Shown here in pieces: positions 50,901 through 59,386 of a stretch of 64,000 nt of DNA (within the stretch, counting starts at the first letter, position 1; each line of letters starts with the position of its first letter). The notes under the pieces are model-generated. The model had not been told where the DNA came from. It saw nothing but the letters and a program-made list of their open reading frames with translations, and made no database searches. Origin of the DNA: Bradyrhizobium iriomotense (GTDB lineage: Bacteria > Pseudomonadota > Alphaproteobacteria > Rhizobiales > Xanthobacteraceae); the NCBI RefSeq assembly GCF_030160715.1, contig NZ_BSOW01000012.1, forward strand, positions 1-64,000. The letters run 5' to 3'. The position numbers and the translations under genes are program-made.

Positions 50901-51405
50901 TCATGAAGGCGACGTCGGACTGGTGCGGCATCGAGGAGGAGACGCAGCCATGGTCGTCGCCGGCGACCACCAGCACGCCGCCATGCGGCGAGGAGCCATA
51001 GGCGTTGCCGTGCTTCAGCGCGTCGCCGGAACGATCGACGCCGGGGCCCTTGCCGTACCAGAGTCCGAACACGCCCTGCACCTCGCGGTCGCCTTGCGTC
51101 TCGACCTGCTGCGAGCCGAGCACGGCGGTCGCGGCGAGATCTTCGTTCACCGCGGGCAGAAACTCGATGCGATCTCTCTTCAGGCGATCCTTGATGCGCC
51201 ACAGCTCGAGGTCGACGCCGCCGAGCGGCGAGCCGCGATAGCCGGAGATGAAGCCCGCGGTGTTGAGCCCCGCGGTGCGATCGCGCCGGGCCTGATCGAG
51301 CGCGATGCGGACGATTGCCTGCGTGCCCGTGAGAAATACGCGGCCGTCCTCGCGGTCGTAGCGGTCGGAGAGTTCGTAAGGATCGAGTGAAGAAATGGCG
51401 TCCAT
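47956..51405 (-). CDS. Fused indolepyruvate:ferredoxin oxidoreductase
   Basis: A 1149-residue single chain. The IorA-like part (about 1-600) has the pyrimidine-binding and ThDP regions (VDRSGDALKHGN, GATRTPYFCSGCPHNTST, GGEGVNWAASSRF). A ferredoxin-type insert follows with cysteines in CEGCGDCSVESNCL and CNKDFSCLNGFCP (about 630-680). An IorB-like gamma domain comes next (TGVGGTGVITVGALIGMAAH, about 725) and a C-terminal DUF6537-type region (about 930-1149). It decarboxylates aryl pyruvates from Trp, Phe and Tyr, passing electrons to ferredoxin. ATG 51405 is clear. It is divergent from an Lrp-type regulator 154 bases away, which probably senses an amino acid. In-frame codons continue past its stop (see findings). 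Confidence 0.92.
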   Translation of the reverse strand: MDAISSLDPYELSDRYDREDGRVFLTGTQAIVRIALDQARRDRTAGLNTAGFISGYRGSPLGGVDLELWRIKDRLKRDRIEFLPAVNEDLAATAVLGSQQVETQGDREVQGVFGLWYGKGPGVDRSGDALKHGNAYGSSPHGGVLVVAGDDHGCVSSSMPHQSDVAFMSWFMPTLHPASVSEYLEFGEYGYALSRFSGMWVGFKAISEIVESGASVALRPPRDFRTPDFTPPPGGLHYRWPDLPGPQIEERLEAKKHAVYAFAKANPIDRHIYDIPHATYGIVTTGKAHLDLMEALRLMGLDEAACRSIGIDIYKVGMVWPLALHDAMEFVKGKREILVVEEKRGIIESQFKEYFYDYPGAKPERMVGKHDERGARLISWIGELSPRALAGVLARRLDPMFPGLNLAARAAALLPEAQRMITVSGATRTPYFCSGCPHNTSTTVPEGSKALAGIGCHFMASWMDRETSSLIQMGGEGVNWAASSRFTGHKHVFQNLGEGTYYHSGSMAIRQAIAAKANITYKILFNDAVAMTGGQPVDGPVSVHAIAHSVRAEGVSRIALVSDHPAQFSPADLPGGVTIHPREEMDAVQRELREVLGVSVLIYQQTCATEKRRRRKRGQMTDPKRFAYINDLVCEGCGDCSVESNCLSVEPKETPFGRKRQINLSACNKDFSCLNGFCPSFVTVEGATRRAKTASSIDATGRAATLPLPAPVTLDRPYDLLVTGVGGTGVITVGALIGMAAHLERRGVSVLDFTGFAQKFGPVLSYIRLAASPEALHQVRVDQGAADALIGCDLVVSSSPKASGTYQRGTRAAVNTAEMPTGDVVRFRDADLASPARLRAIRQVIGEGNLDTINANALAERLFGDAVYANIIMLGFAWQQGLVPVSLQALLRAIELNGVSVERNKQAFAWGRIAAADPDFLPKPEGSPVAETLDQVIDRRAEFLTGYQDAAYAARYRSMIAKVRAPESSRRSAALTDAVARSLFKLMAYKDEYEVARLHMQTDFLDTLKREFDGDFTVNYHLAPPFLPSRRDARGRPRKRAFGQWIQMPLSLLARLKRLRGTPFDPFGYTAERRAERELITWYEGLIETLLVRLDADTCSDIVAIAKAPMDIRGYGPVKDAAIAKVKAEVETLLANLYDSPSQKVRSYG

Positions 51406-51559
51406 GGCGGACCTCGCGCGGCGTCCCTGCCGGATAAACGAAGGTTAATCCCTGATGGCTGGTAGGTCCTACCTATTCATCCCGCGTAGGCGTCGATTTC
51501 GGTAGATTTTTGCAAAAGACACGTGAATTTGGTAAAATAACCCGAATTGAGGTGTCGCC

Positions 51560-52015
51560 ATGATCGAAGAGCAGGACTCGCGGATTCTCGCCCATCTCCA
51601 GAAGGATGGCCGCGCCACCAACCAGCAGCTTGCCGATGAGGTCGGCATGTCGACCTCGGCGTGCTGGCGTCGGGTGCGCGCGCTGGAGGAGGCCGGCATC
51701 ATCCTGGGCTACGCGGCGCTGGTCGCGCGCGAGCGCGCGGGGTTTGCAATGTCCGCGGTGCTGCATGTGTCGCTGGAGCGGCACGATGCAAAATTCGTCG
51801 ACGAGTTCGTCTCGCGGGTGACGAAGCGCCGCGAGGTGCTGGAGTGCTTTGCGACCACGGGCGATGCCGACTATCACCTGCGCGTCGTGGTGCAGGACAT
51901 GGCCGCCTACAACAAATTCCTCGACGAGTTCATGTTCCGGATTCCCGGCATCCGCTACGTCCGCAGCAACGTGATCCTGAAGGAGATCAAGACCGGCGTG
52001 GCGCTGCCGTTTTGA
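51560..52015 (+). CDS. Lrp/AsnC-family transcriptional regulator
   Basis: A 151-residue regulator with an N-terminal winged helix (RATNQQLADEVGMSTSACWRRVRALEEAG, about 18-45) and a C-terminal RAM amino-acid-sensing domain (about 70-145, with ATTGDADYHLRVVV). ATG 51560 starts MIEEQDSRILAHLQ. It is divergent from the indolepyruvate oxidoreductase gene; the AT-rich 154-base gap (for example TTTTTGCAAAAG) is a plausible binding region. Likely local activator of aromatic amino-acid breakdown. Confidence 0.9.
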   Translation: MIEEQDSRILAHLQKDGRATNQQLADEVGMSTSACWRRVRALEEAGIILGYAALVARERAGFAMSAVLHVSLERHDAKFVDEFVSRVTKRREVLECFATTGDADYHLRVVVQDMAAYNKFLDEFMFRIPGIRYVRSNVILKEIKTGVALPF

Positions 52016-52037
52016 ATCGGTGACACGTTCAATCTAT

Positions 52038-52144
52038 CCCCTCACCTGAGGAGGCCGCGCAGCGGCCGTCTCGAAGGGCGAGGCCGAGAGCCGGGCCTTC
52101 ATCCTTCGAGACGCGCGCGATGCGCGCTCCTCAGGATGAGGGTC
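52038..52144. repeat. Intergenic palindromic repeat, CTCCTCAGGATGAGG family
   Basis: A 107-base element between convergent genes with ends CCCTCACCTGAGGAGG and CTCCTCAGGATGAGGG, and inner GTCTCGAAGGGCGAGG/CATCCTTCGAGACG arms. It is closely related to 39612-39720 and 47727-47830. Confidence 0.8.
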
Positions 52145-52215
52145 CGATAGCTGTCGCCCCATGACGTCTGGCCAGAGGCCGCGAACTTGAGCCGGCGCAT
52201 ATCGCGTCCCCGTTC

Positions 52216-53583
52216 CTACTCCGCGGCAACGCGCGGCTGCGTCTTCCACGCGCCGACTTCCGGCCGCTTCAGCCCGAGGTTGTCCCGCAGCGTCTTGCCG
52301 CGATAGTCCTTCTGGAACAGCCCGCGCCGCTGCAGCTCCGGCACGACGTGACGGACGAAGTCGGCATAGGAGCCCGGGACGTAAGTCGCGGCGATGACAA
52401 AGCCGTCACAGCCGCGCTCGACGAACATCTCCTCGAACCTGTCGGCGATCTCCTTCGGACCGCCGACCATCGCATCCTGGACCCCGCCGCGGCCGGAGAA
52501 GGTGACGAAATCGCGCGCGGTCGGATTACTCTTGCCGGACAGTTTTAGCACGCCGTCGCGAATGCCGAGGATGCCCTGCATGCTTTTCAGCTCGTCGGTC
52601 GTGAGCGGCTCATCGAGCCCCTTCGAGGCGAAATCGTAGTTGAGGGCTTCCGCGAGCAGCGACAGCGCGTCGATCTGGAGCGGCAGCTTGTTGATCAGCG
52701 CCATCTTGTCTTCGGCTTCCGCCTTGGTCGCGGCGCAGACCGGCGTGGTCAGGTTGCAGAGGAACATCGCCTCGGGATCGCGTCCGGCCTTGGCGGCCTC
52801 GTTGCGTACGGCGGCGTAGCCTTCCTTCGCGCCAGCAAGATTGCGCCCGGCAGTGAAGATCACCTCGCCCCATCGTCCGGCGAAACGCTGCCCGCGGCCG
52901 GAGGCGCCGGCCTGGATGATCACGGGATGGCCCTGGTCCGAGCGCGGCACGGTGAACGGTCCGCGCGAATTGAAGAACGGCCCCTTGTGATCGAGCCGCT
53001 TCACCTTGGCGGGATCGGCAAAGCGGCCGCTCGCCTTGTCCATGATCAGCGCGCCGTCCTCCCAGCTGTCCCAATGGCCCAGCACGACCTCCATGAATTC
53101 GTCGGCGCGGTCATAGCGGGAGTCGTGCTCGGGGTGGGAGTCCCTGCCCATGTTGAGCGCCTCGCCGTCATTGAGCGAGGTGACGACGTTCCAGCCCGCG
53201 CGCCCACCCGACATCAGGTCGAGCGTCGCAAAGCGGCGCGCGACGTCGAACGGCTCGTAATAGGTGGTCGAGCAGGTCGCGCCCAGTCCGAGCCGGTCGG
53301 TGACCATGCCCATGGTCGTCAGCACGATCAGCGGATCCATCTTCACACAGCGAATGCCGTATTCGACAGTGTGGGCGTGATCGTTGCCGTAGCGGTCCGG
53401 CATCGCCAGGCGGTCGTCGAAGAAGGCCATGTGGAGCTTGCCGGCTTCGAGAATCCGCGCGATCTCCTGGTAATAGTCCGCCGACATGGAATCGTCGCGC
53501 GAGTCCGGATGCCGCCACGAGCTCGGCAAATTGGTGCAGTTCTGTGCCTGAAGAAAGCCGACCAGGACCATCTGCCGTGTCAT
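52216..53583 (-). CDS. LLM-class flavin-dependent monooxygenase (second copy)
   Basis: A 455-residue luciferase-like monooxygenase of the NtaA/SnaA/DszA branch. ARRFATLDLMSGGRAGWNVVTS (about 115-136) and PVIIQAGASGRGQRFAGRWG (about 220-239) correspond to the same positions in the protein at 35668-37044. The two share the family motifs but differ in the N-terminal region (GFLQAQNCTNLPSSWRHPDS). It needs reduced FMN from a reductase encoded elsewhere. Organosulfur or N-heterocycle oxidation is the usual role; the substrate is unknown. ATG 53583 is the first good start. Confidence 0.85.
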   Translation of the reverse strand: MTRQMVLVGFLQAQNCTNLPSSWRHPDSRDDSMSADYYQEIARILEAGKLHMAFFDDRLAMPDRYGNDHAHTVEYGIRCVKMDPLIVLTTMGMVTDRLGLGATCSTTYYEPFDVARRFATLDLMSGGRAGWNVVTSLNDGEALNMGRDSHPEHDSRYDRADEFMEVVLGHWDSWEDGALIMDKASGRFADPAKVKRLDHKGPFFNSRGPFTVPRSDQGHPVIIQAGASGRGQRFAGRWGEVIFTAGRNLAGAKEGYAAVRNEAAKAGRDPEAMFLCNLTTPVCAATKAEAEDKMALINKLPLQIDALSLLAEALNYDFASKGLDEPLTTDELKSMQGILGIRDGVLKLSGKSNPTARDFVTFSGRGGVQDAMVGGPKEIADRFEEMFVERGCDGFVIAATYVPGSYADFVRHVVPELQRRGLFQKDYRGKTLRDNLGLKRPEVGAWKTQPRVAAE

Positions 53584-53890
53584 GGCGTTCCCTCGATCGC
53601 CGCCCTTGGCGGGCGTTGCTTGTTGAGAGCCATCGTCTCAAAGCGAAGGCGCGATATCAATCTCCCGTAAACCAAGTCAGGGCTGCAAATTCGTAAAGGA
53701 GCCGTGCGCGGATGCCTCCGCCTGGCGCGAAAGGCCGCGTCCACCGTAGTTTTGCGAATAGTTTTGCGCCCCTCGTTCGCAGCTCGTTCACTTTGATTGC
53801 GGGTTTGCAAGCGGTAATAACGACCACTTAGGCGGTCGTCGCCGATAAAGTTCCGGGAAAAAACGGCAGCAATGCCCGGGAGTTGAGACC
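53584..53890. other. Intergenic region with repeated TTTTGCG and a small hairpin
   Basis: The 307-base divergent gap between the monooxygenase and the GAF-GGDEF-EAL gene holds a direct repeat TAGTTTTGCG (starting at about 53751 and 53760) and an ACGACC/GGTCGT stem at about 53819-53838. Both promoters should lie here, but I cannot define -35/-10 elements. Confidence 0.4.
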
Positions 53891-56800
53891 TTGCAGACGA
53901 CCCTCGCGCGCACATTTGCAGCGTTGAGCGCCATCAACGAAGCGATCCTGTATGCGAAATCGCCGGACGAGCTGTACCAGAAGGTCTGCGACGCCGGGTT
54001 TTCGAGCGGGGACTTTTTGGCGGTCTCGGTGTTCCTGGTCGAGTCGGATGGCCTGCGGCTTCGCTTTGCGGCCGGCTGCGGCGAGGACGTCGTCCGGCTG
54101 CGGTCGATCAACATCACCGTCGAGGAAGGCACGCCGGAAGGATCCGGCGTCGGCGGCGAGGCGTTCCGCACGCAGCGGCTGTGCATCAGCAACGATTTCC
54201 TGAACGATCCGCGTTCGCTGGCCTGGCGCGAAGGCGTCATCAAGGCCGGCGTCGGTGCGGCCGCCGCGCTGCCGCTGATCTGCAACGGCAAGAGCGTCGG
54301 CGTGCTGTTCGTTACGCGCACCGAGCCCGGATCGCTCGACGAGCAGATGGTCTCGCTGTTTACGCGTATGTCGTCCAACATCTCCTATGCGCTCGAGAAT
54401 CTCGAGCGCGAAACGGCGCGCGTCGGCAGCGAAAAGGCGATGCGGCGGCTGAACCGCATGTTTAGCGCCATCAGCGCGACCAACGAAGCCATCCTGCGCG
54501 CCAAGACCGAGCTCGAGCTGTACCAGCTCGTCTGCGACGCCTCCGTGCACAGCGCCAAGTCGATTGCGACCATCGTCCTGCTCCGCGAGCCGACGTCGCA
54601 CTGGTTGAAACCGGTCGCGTCCACCGGGCAGAACCTGGAATTGATGGCCCAGGCGCGCTACTCGATCGATCCGGACAATCCGTTCGGCCGCGGCATTTCC
54701 GGCCAGGTGTTCCGGACGCAGAAACCGGTCGTCGAGGACGACCTTGCCCGCCGCACCAAGGGAACGCCCTGGGAGCAGGTCAACGTCAACACCGGCGTCG
54801 CGGCTTGCGTGGCTGCGCCTCTGATCAAGCACGGCGAGAGTGTCGGCGTGCTGCTGTTCTTCATCAGCCGGTCCTGGGCGAAGGACGAGGAGATCGTCTC
54901 TCTGCTGCTGCGCATGGCGGAGAACGTGTCCTTTGCGATCGAGAACTTCGACCGCGCGGCTGAGAAAGCACGGATCTCCGAAGAGGAGGATCGCCTGGCG
55001 CGGATGTACGCTGCGCTCAGCGCGACCAATGAGGCGATCCTGCGCGCGCGCTCGCGCGCCGAGCTGTTCGATCTGGTTTGCGAGGCGACCGTGCATGGCG
55101 CCAAATTCGCCTCGACCACGATCTTCGTGGCCGATCATGAGGCCGACCTGCTCCGTGTCGCGTCGAGCTGTGGGCCGCATGCAAATGACTTGCGCCGCTA
55201 TACCTTCGCCACCTCCGACAAGGTGCCGGAGGGGCGGGGGCTGACCGGAACGGCCTTCCGAACCCGCCAGACCCATATCAGCAACGACCTGCTGGCGGAC
55301 GAGCGCGTCAAGCCATGGCACGAAAGTGCACGTCGCGCCGGCATACATTCTTCTGCTGCCTTGCCGTTGTTCAACGGCAGCCGGGTCGAAGGGGTCTTCC
55401 TTTTCAATGCCGTGCAGCGCGACACATTCACTCCCGAGTTCGTCGAGCTACTCCAGCGGTTGCAGGCGAACGTGGCCTTTGCGCTGGAAAACTTCGACCG
55501 CGCGGAAGAGAAGGCGAGGGCCGACAAGCAGCGCGACAGGCTGAACGGCATGTTCGAGGCGCTGTGCGCGACGAATGAAGCCATCATGCGCGTCAAGACG
55601 CGCGAGGAGCTGTTCGAGGTGGCCTGCCAGGCCGCCGTTCTCGGCGGCATGTTCGCGTCGACCACCATCGCGATGATGGATCCGAACGGCGAATTCGTCC
55701 GCGTCGTTGCGGCCAAGGGACGCAAGCACGAGCGGATGCTCGGCCGAACCTGCGTCGTCTCCGCCGATCATCCCGAAGGCCGCGGTCTGATCGGCACGTC
55801 CGTACGGAATCGCAAGCCCTGTGTGATGAACGACTATCTGAACGATCCGCGTTCTGAGCATTGGCGCAGCAAGGCGGTCGACGACGGCACTCGTGCGGCT
55901 GCCAGCTTCCCGCTTCTGCAAGCCGGTCGGGCACCGATCGGCGTCCTGCTGTTCCTGGCTCCCGAAGAAGACACGTTCACACCCGATTTGGTCGAGCTGC
56001 TCGAACGCCTCGCAGAGAACGTCTCTTTCGCACTCGACAATTTCGATCGAGCCGAAGAGAAGGCCCGCACCGAGGTGCAGAAGGAACGTCTGACGCGCAT
56101 GTTCGCGGCGCTGAGCGCAACCAACGAGGCGATCATGCGGGCGAGGTCGCGCGCCGAATTGTTCGATCTGGCCTGCCAGGCGGCGTCGAATGGTGGCAGG
56201 TTCACCGCGACGAGCATCGCGCTCGCCAGCTCCCACAGCGACCAGCTCGAGATCGTGGCTGCCGCGGGGCCTGCGGCGGAGACCACGCGTCAGGTCCGGC
56301 TCTCCGTCGACCCGGCACGCCCCGAAGGCCGCGGCATGAGCGGGACCGCCTTCCGCACCCGGCAGCCCAGCATCAGCAACGACTATCTCAACGACAACCG
56401 GGTCGCGGTCTTTCATCGCTATATAGGCAATTACGAGGCGAGGTCGGGCGCCGTCCTTCCGCTTGTCGCCCATGACCAGGCTGTCGGTGTCATGATCTAC
56501 ATGTCGGCGGAGAAGGATACGTTCACTCCCGAATTCGTCGAATTGCTGCAACGGCTCGCCGACAATGTCGCTTTTGCCATGGAGAATTTCGATCGTGCCG
56601 ACGAGAAGAACAAAGCGGACGAGCGCATCGAATATCTCGCGTCGCACGACAGCCTGACGAACCTGCCGAACCGAGATACCTTCACGAGCCTGCTGCGTGA
56701 AGCGATCGAGGTGGCGCAGCGGCTCGAACGCAGGTTCGCCGTTCTGTTCATCGATCTGGACCGGTTCAAGGTGATCAACGATTCGCTCGGCCATGAAGCC

Positions 56801-57994
56801 GGCGACCTGCTTTTGATAGAAGTCGCCAGCCGGTTGCGGAAGGCGTTGCGCGCCAGCGACGTGATGGCGCGGCTCGGCGGCGACGAGTTCGTCGTCATCC
56901 TCGACCAGTGCGGCGAGATCGACGACGTTCAGCGCATTGCAACCGGGCTCCTGGCGGCCCTCGCGCAGCCGATGGAGCTTGCCGGTCACGAGTGCCACAC
57001 CACGGCTTCGATCGGCATCGCGATGTATCCGGCCAACGGCGCCGACGCGCAGACGCTCACCAAGAATGCCGACATGGCGATGTATCTCGCCAAGGAAGAC
57101 GGCAAGAACGGCTACCGCTTCTTCTCCAAGGAAGTGACGACGCAGTCGATCGAGCGGCTGTCGCTGGAAAGCGCGCTGCGCCGGGCGCTGGAGCGCGAGC
57201 AGTTCGCGCTGAACTACCAGCCCAAGGTCGACATGGAGACCGGCCAGATCACCGGCGTCGAGGCGCTGCTGCGCTGGACGCATCCCGAGCTCGGCAGCAT
57301 ATCGCCGGCGCAGTTCATCCCGCTCGCCGAGGAGACCGGCCTGATCGTTCCGATCGGCCGCTGGGTGCTGAAGGAGGCCTGTGCGCAGGCCATGGCCTGG
57401 CAGCGCCGCGGCCTCTTGCCGCTGTCGATGGCGGTCAACCTGTCGCCGCGGCAGTTCGCCGACGAGCACCTGTTGCAGGATGTCGACGAGGCGCTCGCGG
57501 CGAGTGGCATGTCGCCCGTGCTGCTTCAGCTCGAAGTCACCGAGAGCATGATGATGCGCAACGTCGGTCGCGCGTTGAAGGTGCTCGACGCCATCCAGGG
57601 CCGCGGCATTCGCCTCGCCATCGACGACTTTGGCACCGGCTATTCGTCGATGTCGCTGATGAAGCACTTCCCGATCGACACCATCAAGATCGATCGCTCG
57701 TTCGTGCGCGACCTGCCGCATGACAGCGAGGACCAGGCGATCGCGCAGGCGATCATCAGCATGGGCAAGGCGCTCGGCATGACGGTGGTCGCCGAGGGCG
57801 TCGAGAATGCCGAGCAGGAGACGTTCCTGCGCACTCATGGCTGCGACGAGATGCAGGGCTACCTGATCGCCAAACCGTTGCCGCCGCGGCAGATGGCCGA
57901 GCTGCTGCGGCCGATGGCGCCGCCGCTCCAGCCCGAGCTGGACGCCGGCAGCGAGGCGGACGCCGCATTACGGCTGAAACGCGCTGTCGTCTGA
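53891..57994 (+). CDS. Five-GAF GGDEF-EAL c-di-GMP signalling protein
   Basis: A 1367-residue soluble protein. Five tandem GAF modules begin at about residues 8, 189, 371, 553 and 736, each opened by a short linker of the type RMFSALSATNEAILRA and each about 182 residues long. A GGDEF domain follows (about 910-1090) with intact RLGGDEFVVIL (about 993), then an EAL domain (about 1105-1345) with intact GVEALLRW (about 1121) and DDFGTGYSS. Both synthesis and breakdown of c-di-GMP are therefore possible. No membrane helix is present. The start is TTG at 53891 with GGGAG upstream. It stands alone; its 3' end overlaps the convergent gene by 27 bases. The GAF ligands are unknown. Confidence 0.88.
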   Translation: MQTTLARTFAALSAINEAILYAKSPDELYQKVCDAGFSSGDFLAVSVFLVESDGLRLRFAAGCGEDVVRLRSINITVEEGTPEGSGVGGEAFRTQRLCISNDFLNDPRSLAWREGVIKAGVGAAAALPLICNGKSVGVLFVTRTEPGSLDEQMVSLFTRMSSNISYALENLERETARVGSEKAMRRLNRMFSAISATNEAILRAKTELELYQLVCDASVHSAKSIATIVLLREPTSHWLKPVASTGQNLELMAQARYSIDPDNPFGRGISGQVFRTQKPVVEDDLARRTKGTPWEQVNVNTGVAACVAAPLIKHGESVGVLLFFISRSWAKDEEIVSLLLRMAENVSFAIENFDRAAEKARISEEEDRLARMYAALSATNEAILRARSRAELFDLVCEATVHGAKFASTTIFVADHEADLLRVASSCGPHANDLRRYTFATSDKVPEGRGLTGTAFRTRQTHISNDLLADERVKPWHESARRAGIHSSAALPLFNGSRVEGVFLFNAVQRDTFTPEFVELLQRLQANVAFALENFDRAEEKARADKQRDRLNGMFEALCATNEAIMRVKTREELFEVACQAAVLGGMFASTTIAMMDPNGEFVRVVAAKGRKHERMLGRTCVVSADHPEGRGLIGTSVRNRKPCVMNDYLNDPRSEHWRSKAVDDGTRAAASFPLLQAGRAPIGVLLFLAPEEDTFTPDLVELLERLAENVSFALDNFDRAEEKARTEVQKERLTRMFAALSATNEAIMRARSRAELFDLACQAASNGGRFTATSIALASSHSDQLEIVAAAGPAAETTRQVRLSVDPARPEGRGMSGTAFRTRQPSISNDYLNDNRVAVFHRYIGNYEARSGAVLPLVAHDQAVGVMIYMSAEKDTFTPEFVELLQRLADNVAFAMENFDRADEKNKADERIEYLASHDSLTNLPNRDTFTSLLREAIEVAQRLERRFAVLFIDLDRFKVINDSLGHEAGDLLLIEVASRLRKALRASDVMARLGGDEFVVILDQCGEIDDVQRIATGLLAALAQPMELAGHECHTTASIGIAMYPANGADAQTLTKNADMAMYLAKEDGKNGYRFFSKEVTTQSIERLSLESALRRALEREQFALNYQPKVDMETGQITGVEALLRWTHPELGSISPAQFIPLAEETGLIVPIGRWVLKEACAQAMAWQRRGLLPLSMAVNLSPRQFADEHLLQDVDEALAASGMSPVLLQLEVTESMMMRNVGRALKVLDAIQGRGIRLAIDDFGTGYSSMSLMKHFPIDTIKIDRSFVRDLPHDSEDQAIAQAIISMGKALGMTVVAEGVENAEQETFLRTHGCDEMQGYLIAKPLPPRQMAELLRPMAPPLQPELDAGSEADAALRLKRAVV

Positions 57995-58309
57995 TGGCAG
58001 CGGGTGCAACTCGCGAATGGCCTGATCATCGCCCTCGGACTTGCTCGGAAACTCCTGGGGTCCCGTCAGCGACGTCTGCTCGACGAACAGTGCGAGGATC
58101 GTGCGCGCGCCCTCGGCGAAGCTCGTCCCTTCGGCCAGGCCCAGCTCGCGACACCACGTGCTGCCCATCGGCTCATTGTCGTCGAACACCGCCATGGCGG
58201 GTCCCCACCACCAGGCCGGCGCTGCCGAGCGCTGGTCCTCGGGCACGGCGTGCCAGCGGGCGAACTCGTCCATCACGCGCTCGAACTCCAGGCGTTCAGC
58301 CTGATGCAT
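57968..58309 (-). CDS. Hypothetical protein
   Basis: A 113-residue cytosolic protein starting MHQAERLEFERVMDEFARW and containing PAWWWGPAMAVFDDN (about 31-45), with no recognised domain. Coding composition is good along the length, and its 3' end overlaps the convergent GGDEF-EAL gene by 27 bases, which explains its C-terminal sequence being partly constrained. It is probably a conserved small protein of the genus. Confidence 0.6.
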   Translation of the reverse strand: MHQAERLEFERVMDEFARWHAVPEDQRSAAPAWWWGPAMAVFDDNEPMGSTWCRELGLAEGTSFAEGARTILALFVEQTSLTGPQEFPSKSEGDDQAIRELHPLPSDDSAFQP

Positions 58310-58579
58310 TGCTTCGGTGCTCCCTGTCCCGCGCCTGAAACAGGCCGATCAGTTAAGGACTCGATGACGGCCTTGACGCGGTGAGAAAATCCGCTCGCGC
58401 AAATCCTGGCGAGCCATTCGGGCCGACCTCATCGTCGGCCACGCGGGTAACAGGCGACTGGACTTTTGCCGGCGCCGACCGCGTCGGTGTATTCTAGCCG
58501 GTTAGGCCAGCACCCGGCAAGGCACGGGTTCCACGGATGCCTAATGCGAGTTTAGCAGAAGCCGCGCCGTGCCGCCACG

Positions 58580-59386
58580 CTAGCTGTTGAATGGCCGGTT
58601 GCGGCTGAACAAGAGGTAGAGCGCGCGGGGATTCGTAGACAGATAGCGCCAGAACAGGCGGCGCGGCTCGAGCATTGTGCGCCAGGCCCATTCCAGCCCG
58701 ATCGTCTGCATCCATTTCGGCGCGCGGCTCCGGCTGCCGGACAGGAAATTGAACAGGCCGCCGGCGGTCTTGATGACGCCGACATTGGTGAGGTGTGGCG
58801 TGTACTCCTCGACGAAGGCCTGCTCGAAGGGGACGCCGAGCGCGACCCAGAGATAATCGGGCGCGAGCGCGTTGATCTCGTCGACCTTGGCCCGCAGCGC
58901 ATCGCCGCGCAGATAGCCATGGCTGTATCCGACGATCTTCAGGTTCGGGTACATCTTCTGAACCCGGGCCACGGCAGCGGCGTTCTCGGCGTCGCTGGCG
59001 CCGAGCATGTAGAACGTCCGGCCGGCGGCTTCGGCCTTGCGGGCGACGATATGGAAGAGATCGGTGGTCGCGACGCGTTCGGGCAGCGGGAACCATGATT
59101 GCAGCTTCGAGGCCGCCACCAGCGGCTGGCCGTCGGCATTGATCAGGTCGGCGGCACGGAACAGGCGCTCGGTTTGCGGCTCGGTCGAGCAGCGCGCCAG
59201 CACTTCACCATTGGCGGAGGTCAGATAAAGCGGGCGGCCGACGCGATGACGCGGGTCGGTCGCCTCGATCATGAAATCGGCGGTCGCTTCCAGGTCGAGC
59301 GCGGCCATGCGAAGGCCACCGACGGTGATCCGTGGCACCTCGGCGGTCGCGGTCCGTCCGAGCAGATTGACGCGGCGCTCAAGCAT
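58580..59386 (-). CDS. WecG/TagA/CpsF-family glycosyltransferase
   Basis: A 268-residue GT26 enzyme adding a sugar to an undecaprenyl-linked acceptor in polysaccharide assembly. Visible marks are LTSANGEVLARC near residue 50, INADGQPLVAAS (the ADG loop), MLGASDAENA, and WVALGVPFEQAFVEE with TAGGLFNFLSGSRSRAP. ATG 59386 starts MLERRVNLLG and overlaps the end of the upstream Wzz-type gene by 8 bases, so they are co-translated. Part of an exopolysaccharide locus that continues off the window. Confidence 0.88.
   Translation of the reverse strand: MLERRVNLLGRTATAEVPRITVGGLRMAALDLEATADFMIEATDPRHRVGRPLYLTSANGEVLARCSTEPQTERLFRAADLINADGQPLVAASKLQSWFPLPERVATTDLFHIVARKAEAAGRTFYMLGASDAENAAAVARVQKMYPNLKIVGYSHGYLRGDALRAKVDEINALAPDYLWVALGVPFEQAFVEEYTPHLTNVGVIKTAGGLFNFLSGSRSRAPKWMQTIGLEWAWRTMLEPRRLFWRYLSTNPRALYLLFSRNRPFNS

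Noticed and set aside
35668..53583. The two LLM monooxygenases as duplicated mobile genes
   Set aside because: They share family motifs only, differ in the N-terminal regions, and have no flanking repeats or mobile genes; ordinary paralogues are the simpler reading.
55448..57838. A 796-codon open frame antisense to the GAF-GGDEF-EAL gene
   Set aside because: It reads His/Arg/Asp-rich, repetitive sequence produced by the GC3-biased sense codons. The sense strand has five complete GAF modules and both output motifs, so the antisense frame is a shadow.
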